From NCBI RefSeq assembly GCF_003363265.1, contig NZ_QRBF01000008.1, positions 66,024 to 130,023 of the forward strand: 64,000 nt of DNA, written 5' to 3'. Every line of letters begins with the position of its first letter. The stretch's first letter is position 1. This DNA is from Dyella psychrodurans (lineage in GTDB: Bacteria > Pseudomonadota > Gammaproteobacteria > Xanthomonadales > Rhodanobacteraceae). The notes beneath the pieces are model-generated. The model saw nothing but the letters and a program-made list of their open reading frames with translations, was not told where the DNA came from and did not search any database. The translations under genes were made by a program, and so were the position numbers. This document shows positions 34,203 to 43,440 of this stretch, piece by piece.

Positions 34203-36706
34203 CTTCTTATCCAATCCATAAAGTGACCTCGCCATTGCGCGGCCAAGTCGCGCTCGGCCATCAGATCATTTCGTGCACTAGCAGTTGCGTGGACTAAGCT
34301 CAAATGAGGATCGCCGGAATGCGATGGGACCGCCGTTATGGTGAGTCCAATTGCCTTCGATGGTTTGGACGTCTCAAGTGAAGCGTCGGCTAACCCACTT
34401 GGCCCGCATAGGATCGATTCATAGTTTGCCCAAGGTAAGTCACCCTCTTGCACTACATACCAACCAATCACGATCGGGACGCCTGTCACGGCACATCTAA
34501 GCTCCAATGTCGCATTCAGCAAGATGGTGTTCGTTGGCAAAGGTAACGAATCAATTTTAGCGATAACGACGTGAGGGGACGCCGGAGCAGCGGTGCCGAC
34601 GTGCTCGCGATGCAGGGTCCAGAGTTCAAAATCGCCAACACTCGAAATCGCTACGCCGTGAGATTTTTCTAGAGCTGCGTCGAGCGCTGGCCTGTGATCG
34701 TCTTTATGCACGATGGCAAGATTGGCGCCAGTTCGGTCAAACACTCTCAACCATTGCTCGCCCTGAGGATCGTCATTGGCTTTCCAGGCCAACCGTACAA
34801 GCTCGTTGTCGTACCAGCTTGTAACAAACGCCGTACCTGCCAGCTCTGCAGCGTACGGATATCGACGGTCAACCAAGAGTGTGCGTGCGGATGACCCGTA
34901 GTTGCGGCGAATAATGTCGGCTAGCTGGCGTATCGGCGCATAAGTACTGATGACGAATGCCCTCCCATGTACCAATAAATCCGCTAGCACCCCATCGCGC
35001 AACTGCCAGCTTCCGTTGGCAACGAAAGCCAGATTGACCAGAATGAGTAGAAAAAATGCAACGGATACCGAGGTGGCGCCACGCTGTTTGCGAACCATCG
35101 GAGGAGCGCCACAAAGCATGACCGGAGTAAGCAGCGCTATTGCTGGTTGCGTGTATCTGACATATTGAATCTCAACCAGTGGCAGCACGAATGCGGCAAT
35201 GGCAACTAGTGCAAGCGGTCTTGCGCGCGGTGCCGTGATCGCGATCAGCATGCTGCCCAGTAGCGCAAGTGGCGTAAAACCGATTGATCCGTCAAATCCT
35301 TCAGAGAAGTGGGAGGTATGGAAGATCAGATCCCACAGGGTGTAAGCGTGAAGGCCGGTCTGGTAAGTCGTATCGCGAAAATTGACAGATAGGTAGTACG
35401 GCGAATGGAAATGGCCGTTGAATAATGGAAGAACCGGATTGCCCGTCAGTAGATACCCAAAGCTATAACTGGATCCGGCGACAGCCAGCGCTAACAGCGT
35501 TGCGGTGAATGCCATCCGCCAGGGCAAATGCCCTCGCCACCGCCAAAGCAGCCATAACGCAAGTGGGCCGGCGGCCAGAAAATTGCTGGTTTTCAACCCG
35601 ATCAGCAAACCAAATAGTAATGCCGCTCCAAGCATACACCGGCGATCCGGCAAGGTTGTGCGCTGTATTAGCCATGCAAGGGCAACCACTACCGCTGCCG
35701 TCGGACCCTCGGTTTGCATACCCGTAAGGGTGTCGGCAGTCAACGGTGCACTCGCATAAAGAGCAACAATCAACCAACGCGATGAAGGTCCCAGTTCCAG
35801 GGCTTCACCCAACTTCCACAGCATCACTGTGGTCAGCATCAACCACAGCACATCGACGGCACCACGTGCTTCGGCGCCCGCGACAAGCTGAGCGATACCT
35901 TGAATAACATCACCGGCCCAAGGAGCGACCGCCCATAGCTGTGAACCAGCATCCATGCGGTAATAGCTAAGTGTCTCGAGCTGGTAAGGAAGCCCGAGGT
36001 GATAAGCCAGATCATCAAAGTGGATGGTTGGAATCCAAGCGCAGGTCGAAACAACGCCAATTGTGGTCACCGCTACTGATGCCATCCAGGGTGCACCGTC
36101 GACTGCCCCGGTCCACGACCGTAGCAATGGTCTAATGGTTGCTACGATAGCAGGCCAGCGGTAGAGGCTAATTCCAATTAAGACCAGAATATACGTTGCG
36201 CGCGTGTGAATCGGGAAAGGCAACAACCATCCTGCTATCCCCGCAATGAAGGCCAATCCAACTAACACCGTCAAAGGAGCAGGTATCTTATAGGTCGTTG
36301 AAACAACAAGACTGCCTATGCCCATTGCCGCGAGGGCGATTAGCAGGACCGAAATCAGTGCTGCGATCCCCACGAAGCAGGCAAGTGCAAAGATCCAACA
36401 CATTGCCAGCCCGGTTGCGAGGCGGCATTTAAGAAGGAATCTGAGACCACAAGCAAAGACAAGTGAAACCAGCGCTAAGCCGATAAGAAATCCAGTTGCC
36501 AGATATGGGATCGATACCCATGTCCTTAAAAATAAAAATCCGCACGCAACAAGAAGAAAACCAGTCCAGAAAAAAAACTGCGATGCGAAGCGACTGAATA
36601 TCAACGTCCCTACCGATGACATGTTCGTCACTAACTTGGAATGCTGTATGTGCCTGAGCCACTCGAATTCGGCCCCACACCTAACTAACAGCGAATTTAT
36701 TCTCAT
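34199..36706 (-). CDS. large membrane glycosyltransferase (GtrC-type role)
   Basis: An 835-residue protein with about twelve to fourteen membrane helices over residues 30-590 and a soluble C-terminal domain of about 240 residues. A loop with IPTIHFDDLAYHLGLPYQL has the acidic, aromatic character of GT-C active sites. It is flanked by GtrA- and GtrB-like genes with four-base overlaps. It is therefore the probable transferase that moves the flipped sugar to the O-antigen. Sequence family not firmly recognised. Confidence 0.65.
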   Translation of the reverse strand: MRINSLLVRCGAEFEWLRHIQHSKLVTNMSSVGTLIFSRFASQFFFWTGFLLVACGFLFLRTWVSIPYLATGFLIGLALVSLVFACGLRFLLKCRLATGLAMCWIFALACFVGIAALISVLLIALAAMGIGSLVVSTTYKIPAPLTVLVGLAFIAGIAGWLLPFPIHTRATYILVLIGISLYRWPAIVATIRPLLRSWTGAVDGAPWMASVAVTTIGVVSTCAWIPTIHFDDLAYHLGLPYQLETLSYYRMDAGSQLWAVAPWAGDVIQGIAQLVAGAEARGAVDVLWLMLTTVMLWKLGEALELGPSSRWLIVALYASAPLTADTLTGMQTEGPTAAVVVALAWLIQRTTLPDRRCMLGAALLFGLLIGLKTSNFLAAGPLALWLLWRWRGHLPWRMAFTATLLALAVAGSSYSFGYLLTGNPVLPLFNGHFHSPYYLSVNFRDTTYQTGLHAYTLWDLIFHTSHFSEGFDGSIGFTPLALLGSMLIAITAPRARPLALVAIAAFVLPLVEIQYVRYTQPAIALLTPVMLCGAPPMVRKQRGATSVSVAFFLLILVNLAFVANGSWQLRDGVLADLLVHGRAFVISTYAPIRQLADIIRRNYGSSARTLLVDRRYPYAAELAGTAFVTSWYDNELVRLAWKANDDPQGEQWLRVFDRTGANLAIVHKDDHRPALDAALEKSHGVAISSVGDFELWTLHREHVGTAAPASPHVVIAKIDSLPLPTNTILLNATLELRCAVTGVPIVIGWYVVQEGDLPWANYESILCGPSGLADASLETSKPSKAIGLTITAVPSHSGDPHLSLVHATASARNDLMAERDLAAQWRGHFMDWIRR

Positions 36707-37887
36707 GCTTGGACAACATGTTCGCGTCTAGCTGGATGACCATCCGTCAACACACTTCCGATACGACTAGCCGAAGTTTCTCGTAAAAGTGAATTGCGCA
36801 ACACGCTTACAATTCGTCGCGATGCTTGACCGTCACCATAGGGTGACACTCCACGTGCCATCGCACGGTAGGCCGTGGAGTCATCGAGCAAACGAGAGGC
36901 TTCCTCTACAATGCGCACCGCATCCGTGCCGACCAACCTTACGACACCCGCTTCGACTGCCTCCGGCCGCTCCGTCTCCGAACGCAATACCAGCACAGGC
37001 TTGCCAAGCGCCGGCGCTTCCTCCTGCACGCCACCCGAATCGGTAAGAATCAGGTAGGCACGTTTCTGCGCTTCGACGAAAGGCGCATAGTCCAAGGGAT
37101 CACATAGGTAGATACGTGGATGATCGCCAAGAATGGCTCGGACCGCTGTACTAATGTTTGGATTGGGATGTACAGGATAGAGTACCTCGACATCGGGATA
37201 TCGATTCACCAATGTACGGATTGCTCTACATATGGCGCGGATCGGTGCCCCGAAGTTTTCCCGCCGATGCGCCGTCACCAATATCAACCGCCTGTTCGGA
37301 TTTAGAGGAATATTCAGAGGCCAGTCGGAACAAGCTGTGTCTAGCAACGTATCAATGACCGTATTGCCGGTCAGATGTATGTGCGCATCATCGATACCCT
37401 CTCGCAATAAGTTTTCCATCGCGTTTACAGTAGGTACGAAATGCCATTTGGCTAGCCGCCCTGCAACAAGCCGGTTCATCTCTTCAGGAAATGGGCTATG
37501 TAGATCGTGCGTGCGTAGTCCAGCTTCGATATGCCCAAACGGGATGTGCCGATAGAACGCCACTAAAGCAGCGGTCATCACTGTGGTCGTATCACCCTGT
37601 GCAAGCACCACATCCGGCGATAGCTCGGCAAGATTTGCATCCAATGCCGCAATCAATCGCTCCGTCAGCTCCGACAATCCCTGATTGGCGCGCATGATAT
37701 TCAGGTCCACATCTACCTTAATACCGAACAGCTTCAACACCTGATCTAACAACGCGCGGTGCTGCGCCGTCGTCATGACGGTTACGCGGGCCCAAGGCTC
37801 ACATTTGAGCGCCTTAATTACCGGCGCCATCTTGATGCCTTCAGGACGCGTGCCGACAATGCAAAGAATGTGCTTACGAACGCTCAT
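36703..37887 (-). CDS. wecB: UDP-N-acetylglucosamine 2-epimerase (non-hydrolysing)
   Basis: A 394-residue enzyme making UDP-ManNAc from UDP-GlcNAc. Signatures are VGTRPEGIKMAPV at the start, GDTTTVMTAALVAFY, GHIEAGLRTHDLHSPFPEEMNR and LTDSGGVQEEAPALGKPVLVLR. The ATG at 37887 matches the family start; a GTG six codons earlier is possible. It overlaps the 835-residue gene by four bases. Its presence implies ManNAc or a derivative in the O-antigen. Confidence 0.95.
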   Translation of the reverse strand: MSVRKHILCIVGTRPEGIKMAPVIKALKCEPWARVTVMTTAQHRALLDQVLKLFGIKVDVDLNIMRANQGLSELTERLIAALDANLAELSPDVVLAQGDTTTVMTAALVAFYRHIPFGHIEAGLRTHDLHSPFPEEMNRLVAGRLAKWHFVPTVNAMENLLREGIDDAHIHLTGNTVIDTLLDTACSDWPLNIPLNPNRRLILVTAHRRENFGAPIRAICRAIRTLVNRYPDVEVLYPVHPNPNISTAVRAILGDHPRIYLCDPLDYAPFVEAQKRAYLILTDSGGVQEEAPALGKPVLVLRSETERPEAVEAGVVRLVGTDAVRIVEEASRLLDDSTAYRAMARGVSPYGDGQASRRIVSVLRNSLLRETSASRIGSVLTDGHPARREHVVQA

Positions 37888-37937
37888 GGTCGCATGGATT
37901 CCCACTTTTCAAATCAACAATGGTTTAGATGTGATGC

Positions 37938-40900
37938 CTAACCATAGCGATACCTATGAGGCTCCCAATCCCCCCATTTGGCTTCGTAGATAGCCTTGTT
38001 TCGATCAAATAGCGCTTGCCGCGTCTCGTGCCTTAGCGTGTTAAACGATGCTGAAAGGTGATGATGGATAAACACGTCATCAGCGCAAGCAATCGTCCAA
38101 CCAGCCTCCTCCACTCGGCGGCAATAATCATCGTCTTCAAAATAGCCTAGACCGAAGGCTTCATCCAAGGGACCGATCTCTTCATACACCGCGCGGCGAA
38201 GCATCACACAGAAGAATGCTGCAGTACGAAGCGGCGTGAGCTGACCTGCGTGGCGCAGAGTGTAGTCAGCAGCGACATCAAGCATGGATTCCATGGTGTC
38301 GTAACTGATGTCGATACGTGCCTCGTTGCCGATGTTATTAGTCACCGGACCAACTATCCCGAGTGTCTCGGACCGATCCAGATGCGCCAGGAGCGTAGCA
38401 ATCCAACCGGGGGTGACGTACGTATCGTTATTAAGAAGTACCAAGTAATCTCCGGAAGCCGCGACGAGGCCCTGATTATTGGCCGCCGAAAATCCGCGAT
38501 TGTCCTTATTCAAGATCAGTTTTCTGTCACGACCTCCGGTCGACCACGTTGTTAACCATACCGGCGTGTCGTCCTCTGATGCGTTATCCACCACAATGAT
38601 CTCAAGATTGGCGTAGTCGCTATACCGCTCAATACTGTCAAGACACGCCTTAGTTAACTCGAGGTTGTTGTAGGTCACAACGATTACACTGATTTGCGGT
38701 TGAGGCAGCGTGGCGAGACCACCGACCAGATCGTTAATACGATGCGTCCACGTTTGTCCGGCTGCGAACTGTTGACGTTCTTCGATGAGCGCCGGATCGA
38801 GCTCAGTAAAGAGCGCCTTGTCTACCTGATCCAGGAACGTGGCATGGTCGTGGCCTGTGCGTACTAAGTCACCGAACTGATGCATTTCCGGCAACGATAT
38901 AGATACGACTTCCTTACCGGCGCACAGATATTCGTACACCTTGACTGGATTTGTCGCCAAGGTCAGTGGAATGACCTGAAAAGGTAGCAGGCATACGTCG
39001 AAGCTGGCGAGATAAAAAGGCAACGTCGCGTAAGGTACCTCTCCGATGAATTCAACATTGCTCAGGTGACGAAGGTGCTGCCTCGCTCCTGCCGTGTCGT
39101 TGCCAACCATCAACAACAAACAATCAGGGAACCGCATTGCCACCTTCGCTAGCAAGTCAAGATCGATCCATTCGGCAATCGCGCCGTAGTAGCCAATGAT
39201 CTTGCGCCCTTGTTTATCTTTGTATCGAAGCTCTGGCTCCACAGCGAAATGCTCGTACTGGCACGCATTACGGATCATCAATCGGTGGGGGTTATAGTCG
39301 CTCGTTTCGGTGTAGAGCCAATCTGACGTCACTACAAGCAGATGCGCCGCGCGCATCAGATCAATCTCCCAGTTGAGAAAATCGGGGCTACTGGTGCTGA
39401 AGCCGCCATGGTGATCCATACAGTCATAGACGAGCTGCTGGTTCGGAAGAACGCGAGAGGTACCCAGCCAGAATGGATGCTCTACCAATGAAAGGCATGC
39501 GCGACTGCGTGTCCATGTCAGTAGCTGACTGACGCTTTCGCGCAGCTGTTTCTGCGCATACAAGTCGGGCGATTTGTAGTAGATAGGCGGACTTCCTTTC
39601 AGGTGAAGCTGCACGCGGAATAAGCGACCGGTCTCGTCGAGCGGTTCAACGCTGAAGCCAGGCTCCTGTCGATCCACAAAGTTATTGGAGATATAAAAGA
39701 CACGATGCCCCCTCGCGGCGAATTCACGCGCAAGATGCTGAGGTCGTTGAATCCTATAGTTCCAATCAATTAGTGCCCAGACGAATACGTCGCGCATACC
39801 TGTCGCACTCGGCGCCAAATGCACGCTTGGCACCGATACAGTTGGCCGGGTAATCGCTCGCGCTCGTGCTTTGATTCGCCGAAGCTGATGTCGTGCCCGA
39901 CCTGCAGCGATATGATCGGCCTTACCAAGAAGACCGTATCCACGTAATAGATACATCAACGCGCGCATAGGCCACGTCCAGCGCCAACTTCGACTTCTAG
40001 TGATTTGATCGATTTGGCGCTCGAGCTCTTCCATAAATCCCTCACGTTGAGAGACATCCGTTCGAGACTCAGCCAACTCTTCTTGCAATTTACCAATGGT
40101 CAGTTCGCGCTCTTCTCGCAACTCAGACAACTCGGTCCTCCACTGCTCGATGGCAAGATCGCGTTCCTCGCGCGCCACAAACAAATCGGTTTGCAGCTGC
40201 TCAATAACCAGAGCACACTCCTCCCGCGCACGCACCTCATCTGCGAGGTAACCATTGGCGTCGTCTAAAAGCCTGCTGGCCTCGGCCAATGCCTTCTTAT
40301 GCGTTGCCTCTGCTTGCGCCAGACAAACTTCCACAGCTCGAGCTTGAGCCGCCAAATGTGCCGCCTCTACCGCTTCCAGGTGGCGCGCCCCTTCAACTCG
40401 TACCTTTTGGCGCGCTTCTTCTATACGAATAGGCTGCTTTGTTCGTTCGTGCAGCCACATGGCGGTCATTACATTGGTTACAACATCTGCCGACGGCGCA
40501 ATGCGAATGTCGTAAATTTCATTCCAAGGAAGTGGAACGAAGCCAATGATCCCAAGCGAATCCCGGTCCAATACAGCAATTACTGCGCTAGTGAATTCAC
40601 CAATGTCGCTCGCCACGCAATTCCTGGAGCGACTGAGGCCAACATATACATGATTCGCACCCACTGCCAGACCACGTGTATAGCCAGGCAAGGCAATCTT
40701 CTGCGAAAGCGTGAAGTCCAAGTTGTAGATGTGAATCTCTCGATCTTCGGAGTTGCACAACCACAACTTCTCATCCACAACCACCAAAGAATGCGGCTGC
40801 GACAGACCTTCGATGAGAGATACATCGCTGCGCACGTCAACAACTCGGCCCGCTAGCTTGGTATGCCCCTTGTAACCACGATGCTCGACGAACCGTCCGA

Positions 40901-41312
40901 ACAGGGAAGCAATTAAACGCCCGTTGTAAACATTTATGCTGTTCACGTGCGCACTATCTGGTTTTTCGCCAAAGCGCCAACTTTCGAGCAACTGGTATGA
41001 CTTATCCAGATGCACTACTTCATTGGTTTCTGTGAAAACCGCATAGATGCCGTCGGAACCCACCATGACGTCATGAAGATCGAGGTGATTCGGTGATATA
41101 GACGAACTATCAAACATTCCTCCACGGACCGCGCGAAGCGTTCGGCTCTCATCACCCTGTACGCACCAGATTAGACCATCGTCAGTGAGCGCCAATCCTG
41201 TTGTCTCCTCGTCATCCAGTGGCATCAATACGTGCCGATGGACATACAACAGGCCACCGCCGTTTGGCCCGGAGACAAATAGCGGATCAGGAATATTCAA
41301 TGTAGTTCGCAT
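37938..41312 (-). CDS. multidomain glycosyltransferase with beta-propeller
   Basis: A 1124-residue protein. Residues 1-300 look like a beta-propeller (repeated strand-rich blocks such as HSLVVVDEKLWLCNSEDREI). Residues 300-460 are a coiled coil, ending in RSRSWRWTWPMRAL. A GT-B glycosyltransferase domain covers about 510-870 (RPQHLAREFAARGHRVFYIS, KIIGYYGAIAEWIDLDLL). A GT-A family-2 domain covers 880-1124 (ISVIVVTYNNLELTKACLDS, LLNNDTYVTPGW, GYFEDDDYCRR). The ATG at 41312 has GGAGG six bases upstream. It probably adds two sugars during O-antigen assembly. Confidence 0.85.
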   Translation of the reverse strand: MRTTLNIPDPLFVSGPNGGGLLYVHRHVLMPLDDEETTGLALTDDGLIWCVQGDESRTLRAVRGGMFDSSSISPNHLDLHDVMVGSDGIYAVFTETNEVVHLDKSYQLLESWRFGEKPDSAHVNSINVYNGRLIASLFGRFVEHRGYKGHTKLAGRVVDVRSDVSLIEGLSQPHSLVVVDEKLWLCNSEDREIHIYNLDFTLSQKIALPGYTRGLAVGANHVYVGLSRSRNCVASDIGEFTSAVIAVLDRDSLGIIGFVPLPWNEIYDIRIAPSADVVTNVMTAMWLHERTKQPIRIEEARQKVRVEGARHLEAVEAAHLAAQARAVEVCLAQAEATHKKALAEASRLLDDANGYLADEVRAREECALVIEQLQTDLFVAREERDLAIEQWRTELSELREERELTIGKLQEELAESRTDVSQREGFMEELERQIDQITRSRSWRWTWPMRALMYLLRGYGLLGKADHIAAGRARHQLRRIKARARAITRPTVSVPSVHLAPSATGMRDVFVWALIDWNYRIQRPQHLAREFAARGHRVFYISNNFVDRQEPGFSVEPLDETGRLFRVQLHLKGSPPIYYKSPDLYAQKQLRESVSQLLTWTRSRACLSLVEHPFWLGTSRVLPNQQLVYDCMDHHGGFSTSSPDFLNWEIDLMRAAHLLVVTSDWLYTETSDYNPHRLMIRNACQYEHFAVEPELRYKDKQGRKIIGYYGAIAEWIDLDLLAKVAMRFPDCLLLMVGNDTAGARQHLRHLSNVEFIGEVPYATLPFYLASFDVCLLPFQVIPLTLATNPVKVYEYLCAGKEVVSISLPEMHQFGDLVRTGHDHATFLDQVDKALFTELDPALIEERQQFAAGQTWTHRINDLVGGLATLPQPQISVIVVTYNNLELTKACLDSIERYSDYANLEIIVVDNASEDDTPVWLTTWSTGGRDRKLILNKDNRGFSAANNQGLVAASGDYLVLLNNDTYVTPGWIATLLAHLDRSETLGIVGPVTNNIGNEARIDISYDTMESMLDVAADYTLRHAGQLTPLRTAAFFCVMLRRAVYEEIGPLDEAFGLGYFEDDDYCRRVEEAGWTIACADDVFIHHHLSASFNTLRHETRQALFDRNKAIYEAKWGDWEPHRYRYG

Positions 41313-41468
41313 GATGCACCTCCGCACAAACATCGCCTCGTCGCAGCGTGTCGAATCCATGACCTATGGCAGTCAATCTGCACGCATAAGGCATGGTCCA
41401 AAACGCCACGATGACCAAACAGATTTCAGACCGGCACGCCAAAACGAGATCGCCGTGATGTACCGTCT

Positions 41469-42302
41469 TTACAAGACATCTATGAATCCTCCCCGCGTTC
41501 GCTGGAACCAAACATAAGCCAGCCAACAAACAATGAAGCAGCCAGCGACATAGACTGCTAACCCGAACCAGTCGGGCCCTCGGTTCCAAAGCAGCACATT
41601 GCGCGCCTGCTCGATCAAGAAGGTCAACGGATTGAGCACCATCAACGAACGCATTCCAGGCGAAACATGATCCAGCGGAAAGAACACCGGTGACGTGTAG
41701 AGCAACGCGATGGTGATCAAACTAGTCGCCTGGCCCACATCCCGCACGTAGACACCGAGTGATGCAAATAGCCATCCCATGGCCGTCGAGAGCAAAGCGA
41801 GCGGCATAAGAACCGCAGGGAACAGCAGAAAAGTAGAAGCGACGTGTCCACTAAAGATAAGCGAAAAGGCAGCTAGAACCGCAAGACTCGCAAGAGCGTG
41901 ATACGTCGCCGTCAGGCTCGACACCCACGGCAATATTTCTAGTGGAAAAACTACTTTAGTAACGTAGCTGGCGTTATCAGTCACTAAACGAGTTCCTTGC
42001 GTGATGCAATCGGCAAGAAACGTATAAATAATTAGCCCTGCAAACAACGCCGTTGCATATTGCCCTTTTCCACCGACTTCCATTGACGGCCAGCGAACGT
42101 GAAAGACTTCGGTAAAGAACAACGTGTAGACTCCAAGGACAAACATCGGGCTAATGAAGGACCAAGCCAGACCGATCAGCGATCCCTTATATCGAGCCAA
42201 GAGATCCCTTCGTGACAGCTGGTAGATGAGCTCGCGATTTACCCAGGCACTCTTCACGAGTGATGGCATGGTTGCCGTATGTCTGTACGTCAGCGAATTC
42301 AC
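41469..42302 (-). CDS. wzm: O-antigen ABC transporter permease (Wzm)
   Basis: A 277-residue ABC-2 type permease with six membrane helices. LIYQLSRRDLLARYKGSLIG precedes the first helix, and VFPLEILPWVSSLTATYHALA and LLYTSPVFFPLDHV are conserved. I chose the GTG at 42302 with GAGGTG five bases upstream; a GTG at 42362 gives 297 residues. It pairs with Wzt encoded far downstream in the same operon. Confidence 0.92.
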   Translation of the reverse strand: MNSLTYRHTATMPSLVKSAWVNRELIYQLSRRDLLARYKGSLIGLAWSFISPMFVLGVYTLFFTEVFHVRWPSMEVGGKGQYATALFAGLIIYTFLADCITQGTRLVTDNASYVTKVVFPLEILPWVSSLTATYHALASLAVLAAFSLIFSGHVASTFLLFPAVLMPLALLSTAMGWLFASLGVYVRDVGQATSLITIALLYTSPVFFPLDHVSPGMRSLMVLNPLTFLIEQARNVLLWNRGPDWFGLAVYVAGCFIVCWLAYVWFQRTRGGFIDVL

Positions 42303-42439
42303 GAATTCACCTCGAATAATGTCGAGAACGATGGATGACCATCGCTCGGCGCCTATAGACACTGAGTCATAGGCGAAAAAAGTGTCACTCAGGTAAACAC
42401 TGATTTTTCCAAAGCCTTACCCGTTCTTTGCGGCAAGCA

Positions 42440-43192
42440 TCAATGAACTGATTGATAATCATCAAGTCGCATAAATGTTTGGATTAGATCGTGCTTCCTT
42501 TGTTTTGAAGGTTGAAGTCGAAGTCTTGACTGCCGCAAGTCCAGTGCTCGTTGATAAAGCCGAACGTCGGCTGCGTGAAAGTCTCGAACTCGATCCAAGA
42601 ATGCTTTGTCCGCGTAATCACGCTGACTTACGTATCCCGTTTCATTGAGATGAAGAGGTTCAAGATCGGTAGATAAGAAGCACTTACTAAAATCACGAAG
42701 ATCCTCTTCGTAGCGCTCACTGATTCCAATAAACGAAAAATGCTCTAAAGGAAATTCCCACAAATATTGGGTATATATATTTCGAAACTTCTCACTCATA
42801 CAGAACTTCTCTAGCGTCCATCCATGCTCGATCACATGCCTATGGTGAGGTGACGAAGTCGCTTCATCGTAGCTTTTCTGCCAAAAGTAATAGTGCGAAA
42901 GCAACCGTTGCACCGGGTCCCTCATCCACGTCACAAACTTCAAGTCACACCGAGCGCTTAGTTGCAGATATTTCACCGGCAAAAAGTGGCCGTGCACGCA
43001 GTCAACATTCCATAGTCCATGTTCAGCAATGACGCATCCTGATGACAGCGCGGTAGCGCGCCGCTCCTCCTGAGGCCTGCTTATACCCCCATCGCTGTAG
43101 TCACTTCGGTAGCGATCACCAAAATGCGTTCGCAACGATGCACCGAAACTTGTTCCGGCGGTCTTGGGTAAATGTAGGGAAATGATCGCCAT
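42440..43192 (-). CDS. sulfotransferase family protein
   Basis: A 250-residue PAPS-dependent sulfotransferase-like protein. LPKTAGTSF at 7-15 is the phosphosulfate loop, and FVTWMRDPVQRLLSHYYFW the 3'-phosphate site. HGHFLPVKYLQL and NIYTQYLWEFPLEHFSFIGI are shared with the paralogue at 22736. It opens the O-antigen operon, 77 bases or more before wzm, so it probably sulfates a sugar of this glycan. Related PAPS-supply genes are not in the window. Confidence 0.83.
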   Translation of the reverse strand: MAIISLHLPKTAGTSFGASLRTHFGDRYRSDYSDGGISRPQEERRATALSSGCVIAEHGLWNVDCVHGHFLPVKYLQLSARCDLKFVTWMRDPVQRLLSHYYFWQKSYDEATSSPHHRHVIEHGWTLEKFCMSEKFRNIYTQYLWEFPLEHFSFIGISERYEEDLRDFSKCFLSTDLEPLHLNETGYVSQRDYADKAFLDRVRDFHAADVRLYQRALDLRQSRLRLQPSKQRKHDLIQTFMRLDDYQSVH

Positions 43193-43292
43193 GGATAATC
43201 TGCCATCAAAGTCACTGTTATCGCCACATAACGAACGTCAATTGCGTAAAGCAGCGGCGATGACCATCCATGGTGAGTAACGTGAGTACTTT

Positions 43293-43330
43293 AAAAAAAG
43301 CCCTCGACGGGACACGTTCCGCCGAGGGCT
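43293..43330 (-). terminator. Rho-independent terminator
   Basis: On the minus strand AGCCCTCGGCGG pairs with CCGTCGAGGGCT (one mismatch) and is followed by seven T residues. It ends the S53 protease transcripts, 111 bases after the stop, and separates them from the O-antigen operon. Confidence 0.88.
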
Positions 43331-43440
43331 ACACGGCCTAGAAGCTACATCCGCCCGGGTACGGGGGGGGGAAGTAGGAGGACACAGCATCTCGACAATG
43401 TTCAAAGTTTCCAGCGTGCTTACACTTTTCTTTTGCATCG

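Noticed and set aside
37232-37555. 107-codon plus-strand frame antisense to wecB
   Set aside because: It lies inside the WecB gene, which carries every family signature.
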